Source: Bermanella sp044597725
Lineage (GTDB): Bacteria; Pseudomonadota; Gammaproteobacteria; Pseudomonadales; Oceanobacteraceae
Assembly (NCBI RefSeq): GCF_044597725.1
Contig: NZ_CP139003.1
Location: 1,426,001 to 1,490,000 of the forward strand
Length of the DNA: 64,000 nucleotides
Reading direction: 5' to 3'
Made by a program: the position numbers and the translations under genes. This document shows positions 16,790-26,598 of the stretch, in pieces (positions within the stretch are counted from its first letter, which is position 1; each line of letters begins with the position of its first letter). Under the pieces are notes generated by a model. That model was not told the origin of the DNA and did not search any database. It saw nothing but the letters and a program-made list of their open reading frames with translations.

Positions 16790-17639
16790 GCAACGTATTA
16801 TTACGGCGCTGATTTTGGCGCCCATCATGATTGGCGGGATCTTTTTTTTGCCGCTATCTGAGTTCATGATCTTTATTGGTGTGATCACCGCTTTAGGTGC
16901 ATGGGAATGGGCTAAAATGGCCGGTGTGCCCAGTACTTATGGGCGCTTAGCCTATGCCGCTGTTATTAGTGGCGTGATTTTCTCGGTGGAGTGGTTCGAT
17001 CGGACACAAGAGGCTGAGTTGCTTTATGTCGCTGCCGTTTGGTGGATTTTAGCGTTGCTTCTTATTATCACTCATCCTAAATATGAAACTCTTTGGCAGT
17101 CTATCCCCATTCGGTTGGTTTTAGGTTTTGCCGTATTGGTGCCCATGTGGGTGGGATTTGTACAAATAAAAAGCTATCCCTATAGCAGTTACTTGATTTT
17201 ATTTGTCATGTTAATTATCTGGGGTGCAGATGTTGGTGCTTACTTTGCTGGCCGCACCTTTGGTAAACACAAGTTGGCTCCCAAAGTGAGCCCAGGCAAA
17301 ACCTGGGAGGGCGTTGTCGGTGGTCTACTAACAACGGGGCTGATTGCGTGGGCAGGCGGTGAATTTCTACAAGCACAAACCACCGATGCTGTCATGCAAA
17401 CGAACATTATACTCGGATCCTCTGACTGGGCTTTAATTTTCTTCGCTACATTTATTGTGACTGTGGTTTCAGTGGTAGGTGATTTGTTTGAAAGCTTAAT
17501 GAAGCGTCATTGTGGTCTTAAAGATTCGAGTAATCTATTGCCAGGTCATGGTGGGGTGATGGATCGAATCGATAGCATGACTGCTGCCTTGCCTATATTT
17601 GCCTTGGCGTTGAGCCTTTATGGTGGGTCTTTGTTTTGA
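16782..17639 (+). CDS. cdsA: Phosphatidate cytidylyltransferase
   Basis: CdsA makes CDP-diacylglycerol, the precursor of all phospholipids. The 285-aa protein is polytopic (about eight helices) and has the family signature at its C terminus, SLMKRHCGLKDSSNLLPGHG followed by GVMDRID. The start is GTG (MLKQRIITALIL), overlapping the last 8 nt of uppS, so translation is coupled. Its stop overlaps the TTG start of dxr. Confidence 0.97.
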   Translation: MLKQRIITALILAPIMIGGIFFLPLSEFMIFIGVITALGAWEWAKMAGVPSTYGRLAYAAVISGVIFSVEWFDRTQEAELLYVAAVWWILALLLIITHPKYETLWQSIPIRLVLGFAVLVPMWVGFVQIKSYPYSSYLILFVMLIIWGADVGAYFAGRTFGKHKLAPKVSPGKTWEGVVGGLLTTGLIAWAGGEFLQAQTTDAVMQTNIILGSSDWALIFFATFIVTVVSVVGDLFESLMKRHCGLKDSSNLLPGHGGVMDRIDSMTAALPIFALALSLYGGSLF

Positions 17640-18817
17640 AAAGTCAGTGGGTAACCATACTGGGTGCCACAGGGTCTATTGGTCAAAACACCCTGGATGT
17701 TATTGCGCGACACCCAGATCGATACAAAGTATACGCTTTGACGGCCTATCAACAGATAGATGCCTTGGCCCAAGCCTGTATCACACATAACCCTGTTTAT
17801 GCCGTTATTGGACAAACGGCTCTGGTAAAACCGTTACAGCAAACCTTAGTCGATAATGGCTGCCAAACCCAAGTGCTTTGCGGTCACGAAGCATTGGAAC
17901 AGGTCGCAAGTGCCTCTGAAGTGGATCAAGTTATGGCTGCCATAGTGGGGGCGGCGGGGTTACTTCCAACTCTGGCGGCGGCGCAAGCGGGCAAGCGTAT
18001 TCTGCTGGCTAATAAAGAAGCACTGGTCATGAGTGGCGAACTTTTCATGAATGCAGTTAAGCATAGCAACGCCACCTTAATGCCAATCGATAGTGAGCAT
18101 AACGCTATCTTCCAAAGTTTACCCCATGGCTTCACCGCCTCGCCATTACAGAAAAGTCAGATAAGTAAAATTGTCCTGACTGCCTCCGGTGGGCCTTTTA
18201 GAAATGCAAGCTACGAACAGTTAAAGGCTGTTACACCTGCACAAGCGGTTAAGCACCCGAATTGGTCTATGGGGCAAAAAATATCCATAGACAGCGCCAC
18301 CCTGATGAATAAAGGGCTTGAGTTAATCGAGGCCTGCTGGTTGTTTGATGTAACGCCCGAAAACATTGAGGTCGTAATTCACCCGGAATCAGTGATTCAT
18401 TCAATGGTTCAATATGTCGACGGTTCAGTTATTAACCAAATGGGCAACCCTGATATGCGCACACCTATTGCGTATGGTTTAGCCTGGCCCGAACGTATCC
18501 ACGCAGGTGTTGCGGAACTGGACTTTTCTCAGGTTACTCAACTTAATTTCGAACAGCCGAACCATGTATTCTTTCCTGCCTTAACCTTAGCCAGCGACGC
18601 ATTTACAGCCGGTGGAACGGCACCCGCCATTCTGAATGCGGCCAATGAAGTGGCGGTTGAAGCATTTCTAAGGGAACAAATCGACTTTCTATCTATCTCA
18701 CAACTAGTTGATCGCAGCTTACAGGCGATAGCAGTACAACCGGCTTCGGATCTTGAGCATATTTTAGAAGCAGACCGATTAGCACGTCAGCTAACCTTGG
18801 AGAACATTGGTTCATGA
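17636..18817 (+). CDS. dxr: 1-deoxy-D-xylulose 5-phosphate reductoisomerase
   Basis: Dxr converts DXP to MEP with NADPH, the first committed step of the bacterial isoprenoid pathway that feeds UppS. The 393-aa protein shows the Rossmann motif ILGATGSIGQNTLDV, the metal and substrate site MPIDSEHNAIFQSL, and MNKGLELIEACWLF. The only credible start is TTG at 17636, which overlaps the cdsA stop (TTGA); GGTGGG lies 8-9 nt upstream. The stop overlaps rseP by 4 nt (ATGA). Confidence 0.97.
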   Translation: MKSQWVTILGATGSIGQNTLDVIARHPDRYKVYALTAYQQIDALAQACITHNPVYAVIGQTALVKPLQQTLVDNGCQTQVLCGHEALEQVASASEVDQVMAAIVGAAGLLPTLAAAQAGKRILLANKEALVMSGELFMNAVKHSNATLMPIDSEHNAIFQSLPHGFTASPLQKSQISKIVLTASGGPFRNASYEQLKAVTPAQAVKHPNWSMGQKISIDSATLMNKGLELIEACWLFDVTPENIEVVIHPESVIHSMVQYVDGSVINQMGNPDMRTPIAYGLAWPERIHAGVAELDFSQVTQLNFEQPNHVFFPALTLASDAFTAGGTAPAILNAANEVAVEAFLREQIDFLSISQLVDRSLQAIAVQPASDLEHILEADRLARQLTLENIGS

Positions 18818-20148
18818 GTGTATTGACCAGTATATTGGCATTAATCGTTACCCTAGGCATCTTGGTCACCATTCACGAGTACGGGCACTACTGGGTAGCT
18901 CGTCGTTGTGGGGTGAAGGTTCTCAGGTTTAGTGTTGGTTTTGGTAAGATCTTATGGAGTAAGCAGGATCGAAACGGAACTGAGTTTGCGGTTGCGGCTA
19001 TTCCCTTAGGTGGTTATGTCAAAATGCTTGATGAGCGAGAAGGTGATGTGCCTGAAGATGAGCTCGAGCATGCTTTCAATCGTAAAACCGTGTGGCAGCG
19101 CATGGCCATCGTTTTAGCGGGTCCCGCAGCCAATATTATTTTTGCCATCTTTGCTTACTGGTTAATGTTTGCAACTGGAGTAACCTCGGTTAAGCCTGTT
19201 ATCGGTGAAATAAGCGAACCTGCTATATCGGCGGGGATACAATCGGGGCAAACGATTACAGCCATTGATGGCGACCCCGTAAAAAGCTGGCAAGATGTAA
19301 ATTTTTACTTAATTGGACGTATTGGCGATACTGGTGAAATCGAACTTCAGCTTGATAATCAGCAAGCTGCATCCATTGATATTAATCGCTGGTTAAGCGA
19401 TATAGAAGGGCCATACCCTCTTGAGCATTTGGGTATTCAGCCATATCGACCTGCAATGCCGCCGATTATTGACCAAGTGCAAGACGGCCAAGCAGCAAAG
19501 GCAGCGGGTTTAATCTCTGGCGACCGAATCGTTGCCGTTAATGGTGAAAGTATTGAACAATGGGCAGAGCTAGTTGAATTGATTAAAGCTCATCCGGGTA
19601 AGTCGTTATCACTGACCGTTGAACGCGAAGGTAATCTTCTTGATTTGTCGCTAACACCAGGGATTAAAATGTTAGACGGTGGTGAAACATTAGGCTTTGC
19701 TGGTATGGCCGTAAAACCTCCTTCATTGCCAGAGAATTTCATTATTCAGCAAAGTTATGGTGTGTTACAAAGCATCCATATGGCTGCCAGCAAAACCTGG
19801 GATATGTCGGTCATGACCTTAGATTCCCTAGGGAAAATGATTCAAGGTTTATTATCTGTTAAAAACTTGAGTGGTCCCATTACCATTGCTAAAGTAGCGA
19901 ACGCTTCAGCAGAAGCCGGTTTTGAAGCATTTATTGGGTTTTTAGCGTATATCAGTATTATGCTTGCCGTAGTCAATTTGTTACCTATTCCTGTTTTAGA
20001 TGGTGGGCACTTTTTGTACTACGTAATAGAAGCGATAAAAGGGAGTCCTGTATCAGAAAAAGTACAAATGATGGGACTAAGAATCGGGATGATATTCTTG
20101 TTTATGCTTATGTTTGTTGCCATTTTTAACGATATAAGTCGCATTTAG
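18814..20148 (+). CDS. rseP: Site-2 protease RseP
   Basis: RseP cleaves anti-sigma factor RseA within the membrane after DegS, releasing sigma-E, and clears signal peptides. The 444-aa protein has the zinc motif HEYGH at residues 21-25 in the first helix, two central PDZ domains (about 115-200 and 205-290) and the third zinc ligand in NLLPIPVLDGGHFLYY in the C-terminal part. It is followed by bamA, so the stress protease and the barrel assembly machine share a neighbourhood as in other gammaproteobacteria. Starts by ATGA overlap with dxr. Confidence 0.97.
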   Translation: MSVLTSILALIVTLGILVTIHEYGHYWVARRCGVKVLRFSVGFGKILWSKQDRNGTEFAVAAIPLGGYVKMLDEREGDVPEDELEHAFNRKTVWQRMAIVLAGPAANIIFAIFAYWLMFATGVTSVKPVIGEISEPAISAGIQSGQTITAIDGDPVKSWQDVNFYLIGRIGDTGEIELQLDNQQAASIDINRWLSDIEGPYPLEHLGIQPYRPAMPPIIDQVQDGQAAKAAGLISGDRIVAVNGESIEQWAELVELIKAHPGKSLSLTVEREGNLLDLSLTPGIKMLDGGETLGFAGMAVKPPSLPENFIIQQSYGVLQSIHMAASKTWDMSVMTLDSLGKMIQGLLSVKNLSGPITIAKVANASAEAGFEAFIGFLAYISIMLAVVNLLPIPVLDGGHFLYYVIEAIKGSPVSEKVQMMGLRIGMIFLFMLMFVAIFNDISRI

Positions 20149-20257
20149 AGTTTATGCGTCTGTATTGTTCATGCATACACAAGTGAGAACAGCATTAATT
20201 TAATAATAAACACAGCAGCTCCTACTATGGGGCTCATCAATATAAGTTCGGAATAAA

Positions 20258-22627
20258 ATGAAGTTCATCTTAATAAGTCTGATCGTTTCGCTTGCAAGCG
20301 CGACAACCTTTGCCAATCAATTTGTGGTAAACGATATTCGCGTGGATGGTTTACAACGTGTTAGTGCGGGTACTGTATTTAGTGCCTTTCCCATTAATAT
20401 TGGTGATCAAGTAGACACCTACAAGTTGGCAGAAGCGAGTAAAGGTCTGTTTGCAACTGGGTACTTTAACGATATTAAGTTGCAACGCGATGGTAATATC
20501 TTGATTGTGAATGTAGTTGAACTGCCCACCATTACTGAGTTAGAAATTAAAGGCAATAGCGCCATTGAGACTGAACAGTTAAAGGAAGGCCTGAAGCAGG
20601 CTGGTTTAGCGGAAGGTTATGTATTCAAGCGCGCGACCTTAGAACGTTTAGAGCTGGAACTTGAACGTCAATATGTGAGTCAAGGCCGTTATGATGCGAG
20701 TATTAATACAGACGTTAAAAAACTTCCTCGGAACCGTGTTGGCCTAACCATTAATATCGATGAAGGCTCGGTTGCCTCGATTAGTCATATTAATATAGTG
20801 GGACAAAAAAGTTTTGATAAACAAGAGTTGCTTGACCAATTTGAACTAAAAACCACTAACATGTTTTCTTGGTATAAAAGCGATGACAAATATGCTCGAG
20901 AAAAATTAAGTGGTGACTTAGAGCGTCTGCGCTCGTTTTATCTTGATCGCGGTTACATTCGCTTTAACGTAGAGTCTACTCAAGTATCTTTATCACCCAA
21001 TAAAGAAGATGTTTTTATTACTGTTAATGTACACGAAGGTGATATTTACGAAATTAACGAAGTGTCTCTAGCGGGTGAGCTTATTCTTGATGAAGAGCAA
21101 CTCAAACGCTTTATCGTTCTAGAAGAGGGCGAAACGTTTAGTCGCCAGAAAGTTACCTTTACCCAAGACCTAATTTCACGTCGTTTAAGTAATGAAGGCT
21201 TTACCTTCGCCAGCGTTAACGGCGTTCCAAAAATTAACGATGAAGATAAAACGGTAGACTTAACCTTTTTCGTTGAGCCAGGTAAGCGTACCTACGTTCG
21301 CCGCATAAACTTTACGGGTAATGAATCCACCATGGATGAAGTGTTGCGCCGCGAAATGGTTCAAATGGAAGGCGGTTGGGCGTCTACTGAGTTAATTGAA
21401 CAATCTAAAACTCGTTTAGAGCAATTAGGCTTCTTTAAAACCGTTAACGTCGAAACACCTAAAGTACCAGGATCTGATGAGCTAGTTGATGTTAATTACA
21501 GTGTTGAAGAGCAACCAAGCGGCAGTCTTAATTTGAGTGTTGGTTACTCCAGTGCCGATGGTGTGATTATTGGCTCTAGTGTGAGTCAGAACAACTTTAT
21601 GGGTACCGGCCGTAAGATGAGTACCAGTGTTCAAAAAACCGATGCGGTATCAAGTTTGAACTTGTCGTTTAGTGACCCATATTACACGGTTGACGGTATA
21701 AGCCGTGGCTACAGTTTATTTTATCGTGAAACCGATTTCGCACAACTTGCGTTAAGTGATTACAATACGGATACGTACGGCGCACGTACTAGCTTTGGTT
21801 TTCCTATTAATAATCGCGAGCGTTTGTCATTTAGCCTTGAAGCCAGCGAAACTAAAATGCAAGTAAACCGTTTTGCTCCGCTAGAAATTCAAGACTTTAT
21901 TGCAGACCTTGGCGAAGACTTTACCGAGTTTACCTTGGGCAGCCAGTGGACATGGACAACACTAAACCGAGGTTTGTTTGCCACCGCCGGTGCCCGTCAA
22001 ACCTTGTCCTTAGAAGCGACGGTGCCAGGCAGTGAATTAGAATATTATCGAGCAACCTACAAAGCCGAGAAGTACTTTCCAATTAGCAATAATGGTGATT
22101 GGACTTTCCGTTTACGGGGTGAGCTAGGTTATGGTGATGGCTATAACGATACCGAAGAGTTACCGTTCTTCCAAAACTTCCGCGCTGGTGGTGTTGGCTC
22201 GGTTCGCGGCTTTAGCACAAACTCGCTAGGGCCAAGAGGGGTTCTTAGCAATGGTACCGATGAAATTACTGGCGATGCTCTATATCGGGTGGATGTTGAT
22301 AGTATCGGTGGTAACTTACTAACCGAAGCAAGTATGGAGTTGGTTTTCCCGCTACCATTCATAGAAGATCAGCGCAGTATGCGTAGTGTCTTATTTTTAG
22401 ATGTGGGTAACGTGTTTGATACTAAGTGTTATGTATTACCTGATGGTAGTGAACACCCTGGTTGTATCGAAGGCTTTGATACCGATGAACTGCGTGTGGG
22501 TACTGGGGTAAGCTTAACCTGGGTAACCGCTATCGGGCCTCTTACGTTTACCTTTGCTCGTGACTTGAATAGTAAAACCGGTGATGAAACCGAAGGCTTT
22601 GAGTTCTCACTTGGACAAGTTTTCTAA
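20258..22627 (+). CDS. bamA: Outer-membrane assembly factor BamA
   Basis: BamA is the core of the BAM complex that folds beta-barrel proteins into the outer membrane. The 789-aa precursor has a signal peptide (cleavage near residue 20), five POTRA domains (about 22-420) and a 16-strand barrel; the conserved VRGF motif of loop 6 is present (GSVRGFSTNSLGPRG) and the protein ends in Phe (FSLGQVF), as expected for a BAM substrate. A 109-bp gap separates it from rseP; I could not see a sigma-E promoter there with confidence. skp follows. Confidence 0.98.
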   Translation: MKFILISLIVSLASATTFANQFVVNDIRVDGLQRVSAGTVFSAFPINIGDQVDTYKLAEASKGLFATGYFNDIKLQRDGNILIVNVVELPTITELEIKGNSAIETEQLKEGLKQAGLAEGYVFKRATLERLELELERQYVSQGRYDASINTDVKKLPRNRVGLTINIDEGSVASISHINIVGQKSFDKQELLDQFELKTTNMFSWYKSDDKYAREKLSGDLERLRSFYLDRGYIRFNVESTQVSLSPNKEDVFITVNVHEGDIYEINEVSLAGELILDEEQLKRFIVLEEGETFSRQKVTFTQDLISRRLSNEGFTFASVNGVPKINDEDKTVDLTFFVEPGKRTYVRRINFTGNESTMDEVLRREMVQMEGGWASTELIEQSKTRLEQLGFFKTVNVETPKVPGSDELVDVNYSVEEQPSGSLNLSVGYSSADGVIIGSSVSQNNFMGTGRKMSTSVQKTDAVSSLNLSFSDPYYTVDGISRGYSLFYRETDFAQLALSDYNTDTYGARTSFGFPINNRERLSFSLEASETKMQVNRFAPLEIQDFIADLGEDFTEFTLGSQWTWTTLNRGLFATAGARQTLSLEATVPGSELEYYRATYKAEKYFPISNNGDWTFRLRGELGYGDGYNDTEELPFFQNFRAGGVGSVRGFSTNSLGPRGVLSNGTDEITGDALYRVDVDSIGGNLLTEASMELVFPLPFIEDQRSMRSVLFLDVGNVFDTKCYVLPDGSEHPGCIEGFDTDELRVGTGVSLTWVTAIGPLTFTFARDLNSKTGDETEGFEFSLGQVF

Positions 22628-22666
22628 ACTTTTAATAACCTAAATAAAACAAAAATAGGATTGATA

Positions 22667-23179
22667 ATGAAAAACTGGATCAAAATAATCGTGTTAGGTC
22701 TTAGTGTAGTTGCATCAGGTGCCATGGCTGAAACTAATATTGCCGTCGTTGATATGGAACGCGCACTGTTTCAAAGTGAAGGTGCTAAAGCCTCATTTAA
22801 ACAAGTTGAAGATCAATTTGGTGATGACCTAGAAAAACTAAAAGCGTTAGAACAAGATATGCTCGACGTTCAACAAAAAATGCAGAAAGACGGTGCCATT
22901 ATGAGTGATGATGAGCAGCGTAAACTTCGTAACACAGTAAAAGAAAAGCAAAGTGAATATCAATTTTTTGCTGGTAAACTACAAAAAGCTGAACAAGAAT
23001 GGCGCCAGCAGTTTTTCCGCGCCAGCCTGCCTCGTATGCAAACAATCATGAAAGAGTTGATTGAAAAAGAAGAAGTTGATTTAGTTCTAAATGGCCAAGC
23101 AGTTATTCATGTAACACCCGATCTAGATCTAACTAAAAAGTTACTGAACGAATTAAATAAAGCCAGTAGTGCCAAATAA
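22667..23179 (+). CDS. skp: Periplasmic chaperone Skp (OmpH)
   Basis: Skp is a trimeric, jellyfish-shaped periplasmic holdase that carries unfolded outer-membrane proteins to BAM. The 170-aa precursor has a signal peptide ending GAMA (about 21), then NIAVVDMERALFQSEGAKASF and a long charged coiled coil (about 45-115) rich in Gln, Lys and Glu. The ATG at 22667 follows AGGA in AATAGGATTGATA; the frame extends two codons further to a TTG. It lies between bamA and lpxD, the conserved order. Confidence 0.94.
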   Translation: MKNWIKIIVLGLSVVASGAMAETNIAVVDMERALFQSEGAKASFKQVEDQFGDDLEKLKALEQDMLDVQQKMQKDGAIMSDDEQRKLRNTVKEKQSEYQFFAGKLQKAEQEWRQQFFRASLPRMQTIMKELIEKEEVDLVLNGQAVIHVTPDLDLTKKLLNELNKASSAK

Positions 23180-23200
23180 TATCACTAGACGTATGTAAAG

Positions 23201-24217
23201 ATGACCATAACGCTTAACGAAATTGCAATTCAAATCGGTGGTAAAGTACAAGGTGATGGCAACATAGCCATCACTGGGTTGGCAACACTAATGGTCGCCA
23301 GTACAGGCGATTTAAGCTTTTTGGCTAATATGGCCTATAAAGATCAATTGCAATCAACCCAAGCTAGTGCGGTAATTTTACACCCTGAACAAGCAGCAGA
23401 TTACTCTGGTTCCGCCATACTGATGGCTAATCCATACTTGGGTTATGCCAAGGCATCCATGATGTTTGATACCTTGCCAACACCATCTGGCCTTATTGAT
23501 TCCACTGCGTGTATTGATGAAAGTGCCAATATTGGTGTTAACGTTAGTATTGGTGCCAATGTGGTGATTGGTAAGCATGTAGATCTAGGTGACAATATTA
23601 CTATTGCGCCTGGTTGCGTTATTGGTGAGCATACTCGCATTGGTTCGGGGACGCGGCTACATGCCAATGTTTCCGTTTATCATGGCTGCGTTATCGGTAA
23701 CGATTGCATCATTCATAGCGGTGCAGTAATTGGCAGCGACGGCTTTGGTTTTGCCCCTGACCAAGGGAATTGGGTCAAGATTGCACAAATTGGCGGCGTT
23801 GTTATTGGCAACAACGTTGAAATTGGCGCTAATACAACAATTGACCGCGGTGCGTTAAGCGATACTCAAATTGGTAACGGTGTCAAAATCGATAACCAAG
23901 TACAAGTTGCCCATAATGTTGTTATTGGTGACCATAGCGCAATAGCGGGTGGTACGGGTATTGCTGGAAGTACCACCATTGGCAAACACTGTACGCTTGC
24001 AGGTGCAGTGGGCGTAGTGGGGCACTTAACCATTACCGATCATGTTCATGTAACCGGGATGACCCTAGTAAGTAAAAGTATAACAAAACCGGGTAGTTAT
24101 TCTTCAGGTACGGCTTTATCCACATCAGATGAGTGGCGTCGAAATGCAGTGCGTTTCCGTCGTCTTGATGATATGGCAAAACGTATTCAACGCCTTGAAA
24201 AGGCTAAAAAGGAATAG
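23201..24217 (+). CDS. lpxD: UDP-3-O-(3-hydroxyacyl)glucosamine N-acyltransferase
   Basis: LpxD adds the second acyl chain in lipid A synthesis. The 338-aa protein has an N-terminal uridine-binding domain (about 1-100) and a left-handed beta-helix of hexapeptide repeats (about 105-300), with the catalytic His in the VAHNVVIGD segment. It is followed 4 nt later by fabZ, whose product shares the 3-hydroxyacyl-ACP pool, and then lpxA and lpxB. Confidence 0.98.
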   Translation: MTITLNEIAIQIGGKVQGDGNIAITGLATLMVASTGDLSFLANMAYKDQLQSTQASAVILHPEQAADYSGSAILMANPYLGYAKASMMFDTLPTPSGLIDSTACIDESANIGVNVSIGANVVIGKHVDLGDNITIAPGCVIGEHTRIGSGTRLHANVSVYHGCVIGNDCIIHSGAVIGSDGFGFAPDQGNWVKIAQIGGVVIGNNVEIGANTTIDRGALSDTQIGNGVKIDNQVQVAHNVVIGDHSAIAGGTGIAGSTTIGKHCTLAGAVGVVGHLTITDHVHVTGMTLVSKSITKPGSYSSGTALSTSDEWRRNAVRFRRLDDMAKRIQRLEKAKKE

Positions 24218-24221
24218 AAGT

Positions 24222-24671
24222 ATGACCACCATGGATTATCAACACATTACGGATTTATTGCCGCATCGTTATCCGTTCTTGCTGGTTGACCGTGTTACCG
24301 ATTTAGAAACAATGAAAAGAATTGCTGGTTACAAAAACGTAAGCAGCAATGAGCCCTATTTTATGGGACACTTTCCAGGCCACCCTATTATGCCGGGTGT
24401 GCTAATATTGGAAGCAATGGCGCAAATTTCAGGGCTACTTGGATTTGAGTCAATGGAACGAGAAAAAGTAGAAAATACTGTTTATTATTTTGCTGGGGTT
24501 GATAGTGCGCGTTTTAAGCTACCTGTTAAACCTGGCGATCGATTAGATTTAGAAGCGCGCTATTTAAATGATAGACGAGGGATTTGGCGCTTTGAATGTG
24601 AAGCCAAGGTTGAGGGCAAACTAGCCTGTCAGGCCACAATCCTGTGTGCAGAAAGGGAAATAACGTTGTGA
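24222..24671 (+). CDS. fabZ: 3-hydroxyacyl-ACP dehydratase FabZ
   Basis: FabZ removes water from 3-hydroxyacyl-ACP in fatty acid elongation and competes with LpxA and LpxD for substrate. The 149-aa protein has LLPHRYPFLLVDRV and the hot-dog active site GHFPGHPIMPGVLILEAMAQ with His and Glu. The frame stays open back into lpxD, but the ATG at 24222 gives the family's length and N terminus. The stop overlaps the GTG start of lpxA. Confidence 0.98.
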   Translation: MTTMDYQHITDLLPHRYPFLLVDRVTDLETMKRIAGYKNVSSNEPYFMGHFPGHPIMPGVLILEAMAQISGLLGFESMEREKVENTVYYFAGVDSARFKLPVKPGDRLDLEARYLNDRRGIWRFECEAKVEGKLACQATILCAEREITL

Positions 24672-25438
24672 TAGATTCGAGTGCCGTCATCGACCCCAGT
24701 GCGCAAATTGCCGATGATGTAAAAATTGGTCCTTTTTGTGTTATTGGTGCAGACGTCATCATAGAAGAAGGGACTGTGTTAGCCAGTCATGTTGTGGTTA
24801 AAGGTCCAACACGCATTGGTAAGCATAATAAAATATTTCAATTTTGTTCTATTGGTGAAGATTGCCAAGACAAAAAGTTTGCTGGTGAGCCAACACGTTT
24901 AGAAATTGGCGATCACAATATTTTTCGTGAAGCTTGTACGGTTCATCGCGGCACGGTTCAAGATAATAGTTTAACGAAAATTGGCAGCCATAATCTATTT
25001 ATGGTTAATGTTCACATTGCACATGATGTAATCGTGGGTGATAACTGTATTCTTGCCAATGATACAAATATTGCAGGTCATGTTCATATTGGTGATTACG
25101 CCATATTGGGTGGTGCCTCACAAGTACATCAGTTTGTTAAGATTGGTTCCCATAGTATGTGTGGGACAGGATCGATTGTACTGAAAGATGTGCCGGCCTA
25201 TGTAATGGCAAATGGTAATTCTGCCAAACCTCACGGCATTAACGTTGAAGGCTTAAAACGTAGAGGGTTCGATAAAACCGACATACGCACCCTGCGCTTG
25301 GCCTACAAGTCTATTTACCGTAAAAGCTTAACCATAGATGAAGCCATGCTAGAAATAAAAGCAATGGTTGCCGATTCTTCTGCGGTACAGGCGCTTATTG
25401 ATAGTTTGAATTCTTCCACCAGAGGGATTATTCGATAA
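24668..25438 (+). CDS. lpxA: UDP-N-acetylglucosamine acyltransferase
   Basis: LpxA catalyses the first step of lipid A synthesis. The 256-aa protein is almost wholly a left-handed beta-helix (VIDPSAQIADDVKIGPFCVIG and so on) with the catalytic His in NVHIAHDVIVGDN and a C-terminal helical cap (about 190-256). The start is GTG at 24668, overlapping the fabZ TGA, which gives MIDSSAVIDPSA, the family's N terminus. The stop overlaps lpxB (TAATG). Confidence 0.98.
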   Translation: MIDSSAVIDPSAQIADDVKIGPFCVIGADVIIEEGTVLASHVVVKGPTRIGKHNKIFQFCSIGEDCQDKKFAGEPTRLEIGDHNIFREACTVHRGTVQDNSLTKIGSHNLFMVNVHIAHDVIVGDNCILANDTNIAGHVHIGDYAILGGASQVHQFVKIGSHSMCGTGSIVLKDVPAYVMANGNSAKPHGINVEGLKRRGFDKTDIRTLRLAYKSIYRKSLTIDEAMLEIKAMVADSSAVQALIDSLNSSTRGIIR

Positions 25439-26598
25439 TGGCTTTATGTTTTGCCATGGTGGCAGGAGAAGCATCCGGTGATATTCTGGGTGCGGGCTTA
25501 ATTAAAGCGTTGAAGCAACGTTATCCCGATGCGCGTTTTATTGGTATTGGCGGCCCTAAAATGATTGCTCAAGGGTTTGAAACCCTTTATCCCATGGAAC
25601 GCCTTTCAATTATGGGGTTGGTAGAAGTTTTAGGCCGACTACCTGAATTACTGCGTATGAGAAAAGCTCTGTTTGAGCAACTGATGGCGTTATCGCCAGA
25701 TGTGTTTATCGGTATCGACGCCCCAGATTTCAATCTTGGCCTAGAGCGCAAATTCAAAAACAAAGGCGTGAAAGCCATCCATTATGTTAGCCCTAGTGTT
25801 TGGGCATGGCGCGAAAAGCGTGTTTTTAAAATCCGTAAAAGTGTTGATAAAGTGCTGTGTTTATTTCCATTTGAAGTGGATTTTTATGCAAAGTATGACG
25901 TACCTGCGGTATGTGTTGGCCACACGTTAGCCGATGAAATACCCATGGAACCAGACACCTATGCAGCGCGTGAAGCCCTCGAGCTTGATCAAACTAGACC
26001 TGTGGTTGCTATTCTGCCGGGTTCTCGTCAAGGTGAAGTGGCAAAACTAGGTGCATTATTTTTACAAACAGCTGAATTAATGCGACGCCACAAACCAGAT
26101 CTTCAGTTTGTGATTCCCGCAGCAAGTATTGAACGTAAGCGACAATTGCAGGAACTGCTGGCACCGTTTGAAAATTTAAGAGTGAAACTTGTATCAGGCG
26201 AAAGTACGCAGGTTATGACGGCTGCAGATGCTGTATTAATGGCATCGGGCACGGCATCCCTAGAAGGTATGCTACTCAAAAAGCCATTGGTTGTTTCCTA
26301 CAAAGTATCGCCTATTACCGCTTTTATTTTACGCCGTTTACTGACGCAAAAATTTGTCTCTCTGCCTAATTTATTAGCGGGTAAACAATGTGTGCCTGAG
26401 ATCTTGCAAGAACAAGCAACCCCTGAGAACTTGGCGGAAGCCATGATGACGTTTGTGCAAGACCCTCACGCGGCAAAAAAACTTAAAGATAAGTTCACTG
26501 AATTGCATTTACTATTGCGCCGCGATGCTGATAATGCCGCTGCGGATGCGGTTATGGCGAGCATCAATAGTGATTCTGGTTTGGCAACATCTGCATGA
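25438..26598 (+). CDS. lpxB: Lipid-A-disaccharide synthase
   Basis: LpxB joins UDP-diacylglucosamine and lipid X into the lipid A disaccharide, at the inner face of the inner membrane. The 386-aa GT19 protein shows FAMVAGEASGDILGAGL at its start, IGIDAPDFNLGLE, VSPSVWAWREKRV and the C-terminal donor site GTASLEGMLLKKPLVVSYK. It starts on the last base of lpxA's stop and overlaps rnhB by 4 nt. Confidence 0.98.
   Translation: MALCFAMVAGEASGDILGAGLIKALKQRYPDARFIGIGGPKMIAQGFETLYPMERLSIMGLVEVLGRLPELLRMRKALFEQLMALSPDVFIGIDAPDFNLGLERKFKNKGVKAIHYVSPSVWAWREKRVFKIRKSVDKVLCLFPFEVDFYAKYDVPAVCVGHTLADEIPMEPDTYAAREALELDQTRPVVAILPGSRQGEVAKLGALFLQTAELMRRHKPDLQFVIPAASIERKRQLQELLAPFENLRVKLVSGESTQVMTAADAVLMASGTASLEGMLLKKPLVVSYKVSPITAFILRRLLTQKFVSLPNLLAGKQCVPEILQEQATPENLAEAMMTFVQDPHAAKKLKDKFTELHLLLRRDADNAAADAVMASINSDSGLATSA

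Noticed and set aside
20149..20257. A sigma-E promoter in front of bamA
   Set aside because: I could not find a convincing GGAACTT-type -35 with a fitting -10 in the 109-bp gap.
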